Positions 51,481-61,135 of a DNA stretch of 64,000 nt are shown piece by piece. Source of the stretch: Betaproteobacteria bacterium HGW-Betaproteobacteria-12 (GTDB taxonomy: Bacteria > Pseudomonadota > Gammaproteobacteria > Burkholderiales > Rhodocyclaceae); contig PHCU01000001.1 of NCBI GenBank assembly GCA_002842345.1, positions 20,906 to 84,905 of the forward strand, in the 5' to 3' direction. The position numbers and the translations under genes were made by a program. Within the stretch, counting starts at the first letter, position 1, and every line of letters starts with the position of its first letter. The notes below the pieces were generated by a model that did not search any database, was not told the origin of the DNA, and worked only from the letters and a program-made list of their open reading frames with translations.

Positions 51481-51565
51481 CGCCTCCTTTGAATGGTTGC
51501 AAACCTGGATAGGCAGCACGAAACCGCCAGCAACCATTACATATGGTATGTTACCACACCATATA

Positions 51566-52600
51566 TCAAGGAGTACGCAAGCCACGCTCCCTGGCCATGG
51601 TGATGGCGGTATCTTCGATCATGTCTTCCTGCCCGCCGACCATGCCGCGCCGGCCCAGCTCGACCAGGATGTCGCGCGCCGGCACGCCGTACTTGACGGA
51701 AGCGCGCTTGGCGAACAGCAGGAAGGAGCCATAGACGCCGGCGTAGCCCAGGGTCAGCGCGTCGCGGTCGATGCGGATCGGGAAGTCCATGATCGGCACC
51801 ACCAGGTCTTCGGCGACGTCGGTGATCTTCGCCACATCCACCCCGGTCTCGATGCCCATCAGGCTGCACACGGCGATCAGCACTTCCATCGGCGTATTCC
51901 CCGCCCCGGCACCCAGCCCGGCGGCCGCGGCGTCGATGCGGGTGGCGCCGACTTCGATGGCGGCGATGGAGTTGGCGACGCCCATGGCCAGGTTGTGGTG
52001 GCCGTGGAAGCCGAGTTCGGTTTCCGGCTTCAGCGCCGCGCGCACCGCACCGAGGCGTTCCTTGACGCCGTCCGGCAGCAGATGGCCGGCCGAGTCGGTG
52101 ATGTAGATGCAGTTGGCGCCGTAGCTTTCCATCAGCTTGGCCTGCTTGACCAGGCCTTCCGGGCTGTTCATGTGGCTCATCATCAGGAAGCCGACGGTGT
52201 CCATGTCCAGCTTGCGGGCCATGGTGATGTGCTGTTCGGAGACATCAGCCTCGGTGCAGTGGGTGGCGACGCGGATAGTGTTGACGCCCAACTCGCGGGC
52301 CATCTTCAGGTGATCGACGGTGCCGATGCCGGGCAGCAGCAGGGCCGAGACCTTGGCCTGCTGCATCTTCGGGATCACGGCGCCCAGATATTCCTCGTCG
52401 GTATAGGCCGGGAAGCCGTAATTGACCGAGGAGCCGCCCAGGCCATCGCCGTGGGTGACTTCGATCAGCGGCACGCCGGCCGCATCGAGGCCGGTGGCGA
52501 TGCTGACCATCTGCTCGAGAGTCATCAGGTGACGCTTGGGATGCATGCCATCGCGCAGGGTCATGTCGTGGACGGTAATTTTCTTGCCTTTGACGGTCAT
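51566..52600 (-). CDS. 4-hydroxy-2-oxovalerate aldolase
   Basis: [70 protein letters not shown]. Confidence 0.97.
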   Translation of the reverse strand: MTVKGKKITVHDMTLRDGMHPKRHLMTLEQMVSIATGLDAAGVPLIEVTHGDGLGGSSVNYGFPAYTDEEYLGAVIPKMQQAKVSALLLPGIGTVDHLKMARELGVNTIRVATHCTEADVSEQHITMARKLDMDTVGFLMMSHMNSPEGLVKQAKLMESYGANCIYITDSAGHLLPDGVKERLGAVRAALKPETELGFHGHHNLAMGVANSIAAIEVGATRIDAAAAGLGAGAGNTPMEVLIAVCSLMGIETGVDVAKITDVAEDLVVPIMDFPIRIDRDALTLGYAGVYGSFLLFAKRASVKYGVPARDILVELGRRGMVGGQEDMIEDTAITMARERGLRTP

Positions 52601-52616
52601 CTTGGTTTCTCCGTTT

Positions 52617-53564
52617 TCAGTGAGCGCCGCAGCCGGCCAGATTGGGGATACCGCTACTCGCCTTCGGTTCAAGGACCAGACGGCCGGCGAGGATCTCTTC
52701 GGCAAACATCTCGGCAGTACGCGCGCCGGCGGCAGTCATGATGTCGAGGTTGCCGGCATAGGTCGGCAGGAAGTCGCCGAGACCCTGCACTTCGAGGTAG
52801 ACCGAGACGCGGTTGCCGTCGAACACCGGGCCGTTGACCAGGCGGTAGCCGGGCACGTATTTCTGGACTTCGGCGATCATGCTCAGGATCGAGTCGGTGA
52901 TCCGCGCCTGGTCCGGCGTCGTTTCGGTCAGGCAGTGCACGGTGTCGCGCATGATCAGCGGCGGTTCGGCCGGGTTGATGATGATGATCGCCTTGCCCTG
53001 CTCGGCGCCGCCGACCTGCTCGATGGCGCTCGCCGTGGTGCGGGTGAATTCGTCGATGTTCTTGCGCGTGCCGGGGCCGGCGCTCTTCGAGCTGATGGTG
53101 GCGACGATCTCGCCGTACCTGACCTTCTGCACGCGGGAGATGGCGGCGACCATGGGGATGGTGGCCTGCCCGCCGCAGGTCACCATGTTGACGTTCATGG
53201 CCTTGCGCCCGACCAGTTCCCGGAGGTTGACCGGTGGCACGCAGAAGGGGCCGATGGCGGCCGGCGTCAGGTCAATCATCAGCACGCCCAGGGCGTTGAG
53301 CTTGCGGCTGTTCTCGGCATGGACGTAGGCAGAGGTGGCGTCGAAGGCGATCTGCACGCCATCGGCGAGGACGTGCGGCAGCAGGCCGTCGACGCCGTCT
53401 GACGCGACCTTGAGACCGAGCTCGGCGGCGCGCTTCAGGCCCTCCGATTCGGGGTCGATGCCGATCATCCAGACCGGGTCGAGGACGGGGCTGCGCTTGA
53501 GTTTGTAGAGCAGGTCGGTGCCGATGTTGCCGGGACCGATCAGCGCGCATTTGATTTTTTTCAT
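52617..53564 (-). CDS. Acetaldehyde dehydrogenase (acylating)
   Basis: [78 protein letters not shown]. Confidence 0.97.
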   Translation of the reverse strand: MKKIKCALIGPGNIGTDLLYKLKRSPVLDPVWMIGIDPESEGLKRAAELGLKVASDGVDGLLPHVLADGVQIAFDATSAYVHAENSRKLNALGVLMIDLTPAAIGPFCVPPVNLRELVGRKAMNVNMVTCGGQATIPMVAAISRVQKVRYGEIVATISSKSAGPGTRKNIDEFTRTTASAIEQVGGAEQGKAIIIINPAEPPLIMRDTVHCLTETTPDQARITDSILSMIAEVQKYVPGYRLVNGPVFDGNRVSVYLEVQGLGDFLPTYAGNLDIMTAAGARTAEMFAEEILAGRLVLEPKASSGIPNLAGCGAH

Positions 53565-53594
53565 CTCATTCTCCGTAGGGATGGGGAAGCAGGC

Positions 53595-54407
53595 TCAGGC
53601 GAACAGGGCGCTGACCGTGCCCAGGCCGTCGATGCGGACATCGAAGCGGGCCGCTTCGCTGACCGCGACCATCGGCCCGAGGGCGCCGGTCAGGACGATG
53701 TCGCCGGCCTGCAGCGGGCGGCCGCAGCGGACCATGACGTCGGCCAGCCAGATCGCGGCGTTCAAGGGGCTGCCCAGGCAGGCCCGGCCGTTGCCGAGTG
53801 AAACGACCTCGTCACCGCGGCGCATTTCCATGGCGCAGGCGGTGAGATCGACATCGCCCAAGCGTACCGGCCGGCCGCCAAGGACGAACAGGCCGCTGGA
53901 GGCGTTGTCCGCCACCGTATCGACGAATTTGATGTTCCAGTTGGCGATGCGGCTGTCGACGATCTCGATGGCCGGCAGCGCATATTCCGTGGCACCGATA
54001 ATGTCGGCGTAGGTATGGCGTTCATGGGTCAGGTCGCGGCCGAGGACCAGCGCCACCTCGGCTTCGACCTTGGGCTGGATCAGCCGGCTGAGCGCCACCG
54101 GTTCGCCGTCGCCGACCGCCATGTCGGCGAACAGCATGCCGAAGTCGGGCTGATCGACGCCGAGTTGCGCCTGCACAGCCAGCGAGGTCAGGCCGATCTT
54201 GCGGCCGACCAGGCGGCGACCTTCGGCCAGCCAGGCCAGAGTATTGAGTTCCTGGACGGCATAGACAGCCTCGGCCGAGGTCGCCGCCAGGCGGTCGCGC
54301 AGCGGGGCGATTGGCTGCCGGCCGGCGTGGGCCGCCTTGAGCAGGGCAGCAGCGGATTCGGCGCTGAGCACCGCGTTTTGCTCCCCGGTGTTAACTGGAG
54401 TGGTCAT
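53595..54407 (-). CDS. 2-hydroxypenta-2,4-dienoate hydratase (2-keto-4-pentenoate hydratase)
   Basis: [47 protein letters not shown]. Confidence 0.95.
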   Translation of the reverse strand: MTTPVNTGEQNAVLSAESAAALLKAAHAGRQPIAPLRDRLAATSAEAVYAVQELNTLAWLAEGRRLVGRKIGLTSLAVQAQLGVDQPDFGMLFADMAVGDGEPVALSRLIQPKVEAEVALVLGRDLTHERHTYADIIGATEYALPAIEIVDSRIANWNIKFVDTVADNASSGLFVLGGRPVRLGDVDLTACAMEMRRGDEVVSLGNGRACLGSPLNAAIWLADVMVRCGRPLQAGDIVLTGALGPMVAVSEAARFDVRIDGLGTVSALFA

Positions 54408-54502
54408 AGTGTTTCCTTTCTTGGACGCAGCCGCCGTGACGTGGCATGAAGAGAGCGAGGACCGCTCGCCAGCCGTTGTGCAAACTCGAATAAAGTCTAG
54501 AT

Positions 54503-54520
54503 ACAAACCGGCCGGTCTGT
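54503..54520. promoter_or_regulatory. Candidate operator at the hydratase/aldehyde dehydrogenase/aldolase promoter
   Basis: ACAAACCGG-CCGGTCTGT imperfect palindrome, related half-site but no 6-nt spacer. Confidence 0.4.
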
Positions 54521-54759
54521 CCACAATTTTCAATATTCGCTGTTTCGAGCCAGCTGCATGGCCCCGGAACAATGATCGGACAGCCCCTCTTTATCCGCCG
54601 CCTCGAATGCAATGCCAGCACCAACAAAAGAAATTATTAGATAGTTAATTCAATTAATTAAGCAACGAAACCATCCGCCCAAATGGTCTCGAACCAGCGA
54701 GCCGCAAAAAAATCTCCTCAGCCCCGTTGACCTCGCTCCGCTTTGCCATTAAATTTCAC

Positions 54760-54785
54760 ACCAACAGACCGTACTGTCTGTTTGT
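54760..54785. promoter_or_regulatory. Candidate cumate-type (CymR) operator
   Basis: ACCAACAGAC-CGTACT-GTCTGTTTGT; 19 of 20 half-site bases match the recalled CuO sequence ACAAACAGAC-N6-GTCTGTTTGT. Confidence 0.8.
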
Positions 54786-54939
54786 TTATACGAACAGCGA
54801 CAAGACTGAGCATCCGCAGAAAGCGACGACACGACGCAATCGGTGGGTATTGCATGACGCACGCGACAGAGAACACCTCCCGAACAACCGTCCCAACGGA
54901 CCAGGGAGAACTTTTTGGGCAAAACCAAAGGAGGACTAG

Positions 54940-56214
54940 ATGGGTGCATCAAATAACGACGTACTCGTGAGCAATGATGAGAAGCAAGGGCTTTTCAGGG
55001 TTGCTCGCAAGGCCTTTACCGATTCGGAGATCATCAAGGCCGAATACGAAGAGGTGTTCAACAAGTGCTGGCTGTATGTCGGCCATGAATCGGAAGTCGC
55101 CAAGAAAGGCGATTTCGTGCGGCGCATCGTCGCCAAGCGCAATCTCATTTTCAATCGCGACTCGACCGGCAAGGTCAATGCGTTCTTCAACACCTGCCCC
55201 CACCGCGGCGCCGAAGTCTGTCGCGAAGCCAAGGGCAACTCCAAGCACTTCACCTGCATGTACCACGGCTGGATTTTCAGCGCCGATGGCGAGCTGAAGA
55301 ACCTGCCGGGCAGCGAGCGCTACAGCGCCGATTTCAAGGAGCAGAAACGCGGCAATCTGGTGCCGGTGCCCCGCTTCGAAAACTACCGCGGCGTGTGCTT
55401 CGTCAATTTCGACCCGAATGCCTGCTCGCTGATCGACTACCTCGGCAACGCCAGGGAATATCTCGATCTGGTTCTCGACCAATCCTCCGACGGCATGACC
55501 ATCGTCAGCGGCCAACAGGATTACGCCATCCGGGCCAACTGGAAGCTGCTGGTTGAAAACAGCAACGACGGTTATCACGCGGCGATGACCCACGCCACCT
55601 ACCTCGACTACCTGGCCAACACGCACGCCAAGGGCAACGAGGTGGCGCTGAAGGGCGTCGGTCGCGAACTCGGCGGCGGTCATGCCGTCGTCGAATACAC
55701 CGCACCGTGGGGGCGCCCGATCGCCAACTGGATTCCGGTCTGGGGCGAGGAAGGCAAGGTGGAAATGGATCGCATCCATGCCCGCCTGGAGCAGGAGCAC
55801 GGCAAGGCCAAGGCCGATCGCATCTGCTTCAAGAACCGCAACCTGCTGATTTTCCCGAATCTGGTCATCAACGACATCATGGCCGTGACCTTCCGCACCT
55901 TCTACCCGCTGGCGCCGAACTACATGAACGTCAGCGGTTGGGCGCTGGCGCCGACCAACGAAACCGAGTGGGCACGCAAGTACCGCCTCAACAACTTCCT
56001 GGAATTCCTCGGCCCGGGCGGCTTTGCCACTCCCGACGACGTCGAGGCCCTCGAATCCTGCCAGGCGGGCTATGCCAACTCCCTGGAAAGCGGAGCCGAG
56101 TGGAACGACATCTCGAAGGGGATGGGGATGGATGCCATGTACGACGATGAAATCCAGATGCGTTCGTTCTGGAAAGAGTGGAATCGTCGCGTTCAAGACG
56201 TTGTTGCCAAATAA
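54940..56214 (+). CDS. Aromatic-ring-hydroxylating dioxygenase alpha subunit (Rieske; p-cumate dioxygenase-like)
   Basis: [26 protein letters not shown] Rieske motif; [17 protein letters not shown] mononuclear iron site; GGAGG RBS. Confidence 0.95.
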   Translation: MGASNNDVLVSNDEKQGLFRVARKAFTDSEIIKAEYEEVFNKCWLYVGHESEVAKKGDFVRRIVAKRNLIFNRDSTGKVNAFFNTCPHRGAEVCREAKGNSKHFTCMYHGWIFSADGELKNLPGSERYSADFKEQKRGNLVPVPRFENYRGVCFVNFDPNACSLIDYLGNAREYLDLVLDQSSDGMTIVSGQQDYAIRANWKLLVENSNDGYHAAMTHATYLDYLANTHAKGNEVALKGVGRELGGGHAVVEYTAPWGRPIANWIPVWGEEGKVEMDRIHARLEQEHGKAKADRICFKNRNLLIFPNLVINDIMAVTFRTFYPLAPNYMNVSGWALAPTNETEWARKYRLNNFLEFLGPGGFATPDDVEALESCQAGYANSLESGAEWNDISKGMGMDAMYDDEIQMRSFWKEWNRRVQDVVAK

Positions 56215-56225
56215 GGAGAGCCGAC

Positions 56226-56711
56226 ATGAGTTTGCCGACTCGTAGTGAAGTTGAGGATTTTCTGTTTTTCGAGGCCGACCTGCTCGACAACTGGCAACTG
56301 AAGGACTGGTTGAAGTTGTACACCCAGGACTGCGAATACCAGGTTCCGTCCACCGACCTGCCCAAGGGCGCCGATCCGGAGCACAACCTGTTCTATATCG
56401 CCGACGATTTCACGCGCCTGGAACAGCGCGTGATCCGCCTGGGCAAGAAGACGATGTGGTCCGAGTATCCGCGCTCCAAGCTCCGTCACCTGGTCAGCAA
56501 TGTCCGCGTGCTGGGCATGGAAGGAGATGACATCACGGTCAAGGCCAACTTCGCGGTTTATCGCACCAAGTGGGAAAACACCGACCTCTACGTGGGTAGC
56601 TACGACTACATCCTGCGCCGGGAGGCCGATGGCCTGAAGATCCGCAAGAAGCGTTGCACGCTCGATCTCGACGGCCTGCGTCCGCAAGGCCGCGTCAGCA
56701 TCCTGCTGTAA
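56226..56711 (+). CDS. Aromatic-ring-hydroxylating dioxygenase beta subunit
   Basis: EVEDFLFFEADLLDNWQLKDWLKLYTQDCEYQVP, RTKWENTDLYVGSYDYILRREADGLKIRKKRCTLD. Confidence 0.95.
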   Translation: MSLPTRSEVEDFLFFEADLLDNWQLKDWLKLYTQDCEYQVPSTDLPKGADPEHNLFYIADDFTRLEQRVIRLGKKTMWSEYPRSKLRHLVSNVRVLGMEGDDITVKANFAVYRTKWENTDLYVGSYDYILRREADGLKIRKKRCTLDLDGLRPQGRVSILL

Positions 56712-56788
56712 GTCCTGGTGCCATGAGGGGCTGGCGGCATCGCCAGTCCCTCGTTCGCCGAAACCTGATCTCGCTGGGAAACTTGCCC

Positions 56789-57691
56789 GTGAAACTTCCA
56801 TTCCGCTACGAAAAACTCGGCTATGCCGCGCTCAATGTCACGAATCTCGATCGCTCGGTCGCCTTCTATCGGGATCTGTTAGGCCTGGACCTGGTCGAGC
56901 AAACCGACACCGTCGCCTATCTCCGTTGCTCGTCGGACCATCACAACCTGATGCTCTACAAGGCCGAAACCGCCGGCCTGAAACGCGTGGCCAACAAGCT
57001 GGCATCGCCGGAGGACCTGACCAGGGCCTACGAACACTATCTCGCCGAAGGCCTCCACCCGGCCTGGATCAGCATGGAGGAATGCCATGCCCTGAAGCAG
57101 GGCCCGACCTTCCGCGTCCGCGAGCCGCAATCCGGCGTCCTCTTCGAGTGTTACGAGCAGATGACCCACATGGCACTGCCCTTCAAGGCGGCGCTGACCA
57201 AGATTGCCCGCATCGGGCACGTCGTCGTCGGCTCGGCGCATTACGAGCGGGCCGTTCATAACCTGAACACCATATTCAACTTCGCCATATCCGACTACGT
57301 CGAAGGCAAGTTCTCGTGGATGCGCTGCTTCCCGAACCCGCTGCACCACACCTTCGCGATCGGCAACAGCGACCGCAACCACCTGCACCATGTCAACTTC
57401 ATGGTCACCGACATCGACGACATCGGCAAGGCGCTGAATCGCATGCAGAAGGCCGGCATCGAGGTCGTCTTCGGGCCAGGCCGCCACCTGCCCTCGACCT
57501 CGATCTTCCTGTATTTCCTCGACCCGGACGGCCTGACCATCGAATTCAGCTTCGGCATGGAAGAACTGCCGGAAGCCACCGCCCGCCAGCCGCGCATGCT
57601 CGAGATGCATCCCAACACGATGGACATCTGGGGCAGCTCGCCGAAGGAACGCTTCGGCAAGGGCGGGGAAATCGAGGCAGACCATGGCTGA
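56789..57691 (+). CDS. VOC-family extradiol dioxygenase (2,3-dihydroxy-p-cumate dioxygenase-like)
   Basis: YAALNVTNLDRSVAFYRDLLGLDLVEQ, HLHHVNFMVTDIDDIGKALNRM, FLYFLDPDGLTIEFSFGMEEL; GTG start inferred. Confidence 0.93.
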   Translation: MKLPFRYEKLGYAALNVTNLDRSVAFYRDLLGLDLVEQTDTVAYLRCSSDHHNLMLYKAETAGLKRVANKLASPEDLTRAYEHYLAEGLHPAWISMEECHALKQGPTFRVREPQSGVLFECYEQMTHMALPFKAALTKIARIGHVVVGSAHYERAVHNLNTIFNFAISDYVEGKFSWMRCFPNPLHHTFAIGNSDRNHLHHVNFMVTDIDDIGKALNRMQKAGIEVVFGPGRHLPSTSIFLYFLDPDGLTIEFSFGMEELPEATARQPRMLEMHPNTMDIWGSSPKERFGKGGEIEADHG

Positions 57692-58454
57692 GGCAAAAAA
57701 ACGCCTGAACGGCCAGGTGGCTGTCGTCACCGGTGCCGCCCACGGCATCGGCCTGGCCATCTCCCATCAACTGGCAGCCGAGGGCGCCCGGGTGGTAATG
57801 GCCGATGTTCTCGACGAGGCGATCAACGCCTCGGCCGCCGCAGTCAAGGCAGCGAGCGGCATGGATACGCTCGCCTGGGTCGGCGATCTGTCGCAGGAAG
57901 AAACCGTGGCCGAACTGCTCGCGGCGACGCGCCGCACCTTCGGCCCGGCCGCCATCCTGATCAACAACGCCGGCGGCGGCGTCATCCGTCCCTTCCTCGA
58001 GCACACCCCGGAAACGCTGCGCGCCACCATTGACCGTAACCTGTGGACCGCGCTTTGGTGCTGCCGGATGTTCATCCCCGGCATGCTCGACATGGCCTAT
58101 GGCCGTATCGTCAATATCGGTGCCGATTCGGTGCGCAACGGCCTGTGGCAACACGCTGCCTACAACGCCGCCAAGGGCGGGGTGCACGGACTGACCAGCG
58201 GCCTGGCCCGGGAATTTGCCGGCAACGGGATCACCGTCAACACCGTCGCGCCCTGTGCCGTACGTACTGCCGCCCTCGATCATGTCGAGAAGGTCAATCC
58301 GGCATTCGCCAGCCAGGTACTGGGTGTCATCCCGCTGGGGCGCGCCGGCGAAGTCGACGAGATCGCCAGCATGACGGTGTACCTGGCCGGGCCGGAGGCT
58401 TCCTTCGTCACCGGCCAGGTGATCAGCGTCAACGGCGGCAGCACGATGCTCTAG
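57684..58454 (+). CDS. SDR family dehydrogenase (cis-dihydrodiol dehydrogenase candidate)
   Basis: GQVAVVTGAAHGIGLAISHQLAAEGARVVMADV, NNAGGG, YNAAKGGVHGLTSGLAREFAGNGITVNTVAP. Confidence 0.93.
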   Translation: MAEAKKRLNGQVAVVTGAAHGIGLAISHQLAAEGARVVMADVLDEAINASAAAVKAASGMDTLAWVGDLSQEETVAELLAATRRTFGPAAILINNAGGGVIRPFLEHTPETLRATIDRNLWTALWCCRMFIPGMLDMAYGRIVNIGADSVRNGLWQHAAYNAAKGGVHGLTSGLAREFAGNGITVNTVAPCAVRTAALDHVEKVNPAFASQVLGVIPLGRAGEVDEIASMTVYLAGPEASFVTGQVISVNGGSTML

Positions 58455-58459
58455 ACACG

Positions 58460-59206
58460 ATGACAACGCGAACTCCCCAGCCCACCCCCAGCCCCGCGGC
58501 AAGCGTGGCGCCCCCCTCCCCCGGGCGAGATGAGCGGATGACCGGCAACACGCACAAGAAAACCCAGCTGGAACGCAGCCAGGAGACCCGCGAACGGATC
58601 ACGGCCGCCGCCATCACGGTACTGCGCCGCAAGGGCTTCGCCGGCTTCCGGGTGGCCGACGTGGCGACCGAAGCCGGGGTTTCGCGGGGGGCGCAGACGC
58701 ACCATTTCCCGTCGAAGCGCGAACTGGTGCTGGCCGTTTTCGCCACCGTCTTCAACCAGGCGAGCGAAGCCAGCCGGGCACGGATTGCCGGCATCCAGCC
58801 GAGCGACGACGTGATCGACGCCATTCTGGTCGACGCCGCCGAGTTCTTTCTGAGCCCGGATTTCCCGATGGGTCTGGACATGCTGGGTGCCGCAGAACGC
58901 GACCCAGAGCTGCGCGACGCCGTCAGCGAGTCGGCGCGCGCGACGCGTTCGCTGGTCGAACAGATGTGGGTCAATCTGCTGGTCGCCCGCGGTTTGCCGC
59001 GACCCGATGCAGAAGACCTGCTATGGCTGATTTTCAGCGCCATTCGCGGATTGTCGGTGCGCATGCTCTGGCAGTTCGACAACGATCGCTTCGAACGCCT
59101 GAAGCGCATCACTTACCGTGCCGCCTGCGATCTCTACGAAAAGAAGCAGTCCGGCATCCACCTGAAGATTGCTGAACAAGCACCCAAGCGAGGAATACTG
59201 CAATGA
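58460..59206 (+). CDS. TetR family regulator, CymR-like paralog 1
   Basis: KGFAGFRVADVATEAGVSRGAQTHHFPSKRELVL...LLWLIFSAIRGLSVRMLWQFDNDRFERLK. Confidence 0.92.
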   Translation: MTTRTPQPTPSPAASVAPPSPGRDERMTGNTHKKTQLERSQETRERITAAAITVLRRKGFAGFRVADVATEAGVSRGAQTHHFPSKRELVLAVFATVFNQASEASRARIAGIQPSDDVIDAILVDAAEFFLSPDFPMGLDMLGAAERDPELRDAVSESARATRSLVEQMWVNLLVARGLPRPDAEDLLWLIFSAIRGLSVRMLWQFDNDRFERLKRITYRAACDLYEKKQSGIHLKIAEQAPKRGILQ

Positions 59207-60084
59207 GTCTGTGGCTCGATATGCTCGGTACGGAGATCCGCTTCGTCCAAACCCGGAATTTCGGACGCATCCGGATCGCCGAAGCCGGTGACCGCAAGGC
59301 CGAAACCATCCTCTTCCAGCATGGCATCAACGGCCACCTCGAGGCCTACGCCAAGAACCTGATCGCGCTCTCCCGCGAATTCCATGTGGTCGCCTTCGAC
59401 TACGTCGGCCACGGGCTCTCCGACAAGCCGCCGCTCGAGTACACCCCGCCGCTGCTCGCCGAGCAACTCGGCGAACTGATGGATGCGCTCGATCTCGAAG
59501 CGGCCCATCTCTCCGGCGAATCGCTAGGCGGCTGGGTTTCCGCGCTGTTCGCCATCAAGTATCCACACCGGGTCAAGCGCCTGATGCTCAACACCGCCGG
59601 CGGGCTGCCGGTGGTTTCGGCCAAGGGCAAAGCGGATCTGCAGAACCTGATCAGCCTCAACGAGCGCAACGTCAACAACGTACCGACCGAGCAGAGCGTG
59701 AAGGCCCGGCTGGAGTGGCTGATGCACGAGAACAACCGACATCTGGTCAACGAGGAACTGATCGCCCTGCGCTTGGGCATCTACCTGCGTCCGGAAACAC
59801 GCGCCGTGGCACCGACGATCAACCGCATCATCAACCGCCACGACGAGTTCCTGATTCCGGTCGAGCAGCTGAGCTGCCCTACCCTCTTCCTGTGGACCGT
59901 GGACAACCCGATTCATGACCTGGAGACAGCCCGCGCCGCGGCGGCTCGCGTTCCCGGCAGCCAGCTCTACATCATGAAGGGTGACGCGGCCCACTGGCCG
60001 CAGTATGAAGTCCCGGAAGAATTCGACGCCGTGACCTGCGAATTCTTCCACACCGGCAAGGTCAACGGCGCCGAAAGCGCCTGA
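59203..60084 (+). CDS. Alpha/beta hydrolase (meta-cleavage product hydrolase)
   Basis: LFQHGINGHLEAYAKN, VAFDYVGHGLSDKP, HLSGESLGGWVSALFAIKYP nucleophile elbow (Ser). Confidence 0.94.
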   Translation: MSLWLDMLGTEIRFVQTRNFGRIRIAEAGDRKAETILFQHGINGHLEAYAKNLIALSREFHVVAFDYVGHGLSDKPPLEYTPPLLAEQLGELMDALDLEAAHLSGESLGGWVSALFAIKYPHRVKRLMLNTAGGLPVVSAKGKADLQNLISLNERNVNNVPTEQSVKARLEWLMHENNRHLVNEELIALRLGIYLRPETRAVAPTINRIINRHDEFLIPVEQLSCPTLFLWTVDNPIHDLETARAAAARVPGSQLYIMKGDAAHWPQYEVPEEFDAVTCEFFHTGKVNGAESA

Positions 60085-60094
60085 CGGAGCGGCA

Positions 60095-61135
60095 ATGATG
60101 AGCGGAGCCTGCTGCCCTGGCGTGGATATCCACACCCACGTCGTTCCGGAAAACTTCCCGGTCTTCGCGGGCAACGGCAGCACCGTGGCCTGGCCGAGCA
60201 TGGCAGCAGCCCAAGCCTGTCACCGCCACGTGATGATTTCGGGCAAGGTCTTTCGCACCGTCCCGGACAAGAGCTGGGATAGCGGCAAACGCATTGTCGA
60301 CATGGACCTCCTGGGCATCGAACGCCAGGTTCTGTCGCCAATGCCGGAATTGCTCTCCTACTGGCTGGATGCCGGTGATGCGGCGCTCCTGACGCGCCAT
60401 CTCAACGAGACCATCGCCGGCATGGTGCACGCTCATCCCGGGCGCTTTTCCGGCCTCGGTGCCGTACCACTGCAGGATGTCGGGCTGGCGATCGGCGAAC
60501 TGGAGCATGCAGTTGGCCGACTCGGGCTGGCCGGCATCGAGATCGGCACCAACGTCAACGGTGCTCCAATCGGTGCGCCGGAATTCGAACCCTTTTTCGC
60601 CGCTGCCGCCAGCCTGGGGGCGGCGATTTTCATCCATCCGCTGCGTCCCTGCGGCATGGAGCGACTGCTCGGCCCCACCCTGCTCGAACAGGTTCTCGCC
60701 TTCCCATGCGAAACCGGCCTGGCCGCTGCCTCGCTGCTGACCGGCGGCACGCTGGCGCGGCATCCGTCGCTGCGCATCGCGCTCAGCCATGGCGGCGGCT
60801 CCTTCCCGGCGCTGGCGGCACGGCTGAACCACGCCTGGAACATTTTCCCGGCCTTGCAAGAAGTGATGCGTGAGGCGCCGCTGGAACTGGCCAGGCGCTT
60901 CTACTTCGACAGCCTGGTTTACCACCCGGAACTGCTGCGTCAGCAGATCGCGCTGTTCGGCAAAAGCCAAACCATGATCGGCAGCGATTACCCGTTCGTA
61001 ATCGAAGAAAAAGCCCCCCGGCAACGCATTCTCGAACTGGGTTTCGATGCCGAAACACAGGATTTGCTGTGCCGTGGCAATGCCCTGCGCTGGCTTGGCC
61101 AGCCAACGGCAAACAACGACTGGAGCAAGAAATGA
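60095..61135 (+). CDS. Amidohydrolase (ACMSD-like decarboxylase family)
   Basis: VDIHTHVVPENFPVF, IFIHPLRPCGMERLLGPTLLEQVLAFPCETGLAAASL, MIGSDYPFVIEEKAPRQRI. Confidence 0.92.
   Translation: MMSGACCPGVDIHTHVVPENFPVFAGNGSTVAWPSMAAAQACHRHVMISGKVFRTVPDKSWDSGKRIVDMDLLGIERQVLSPMPELLSYWLDAGDAALLTRHLNETIAGMVHAHPGRFSGLGAVPLQDVGLAIGELEHAVGRLGLAGIEIGTNVNGAPIGAPEFEPFFAAAASLGAAIFIHPLRPCGMERLLGPTLLEQVLAFPCETGLAAASLLTGGTLARHPSLRIALSHGGGSFPALAARLNHAWNIFPALQEVMREAPLELARRFYFDSLVYHPELLRQQIALFGKSQTMIGSDYPFVIEEKAPRQRILELGFDAETQDLLCRGNALRWLGQPTANNDWSKK

Noticed and set aside
51497-52741. 414-aa ORF on + strand
   Set aside because: Antisense to 4-hydroxy-2-oxovalerate aldolase.
54727-54939. Short ORFs in the dioxygenase promoter region
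   Set aside because: Overlap the operator and promoter; no convincing RBS or conserved features.
54949-56196. 415-aa ORF on - strand
   Set aside because: Antisense to the Rieske alpha subunit.
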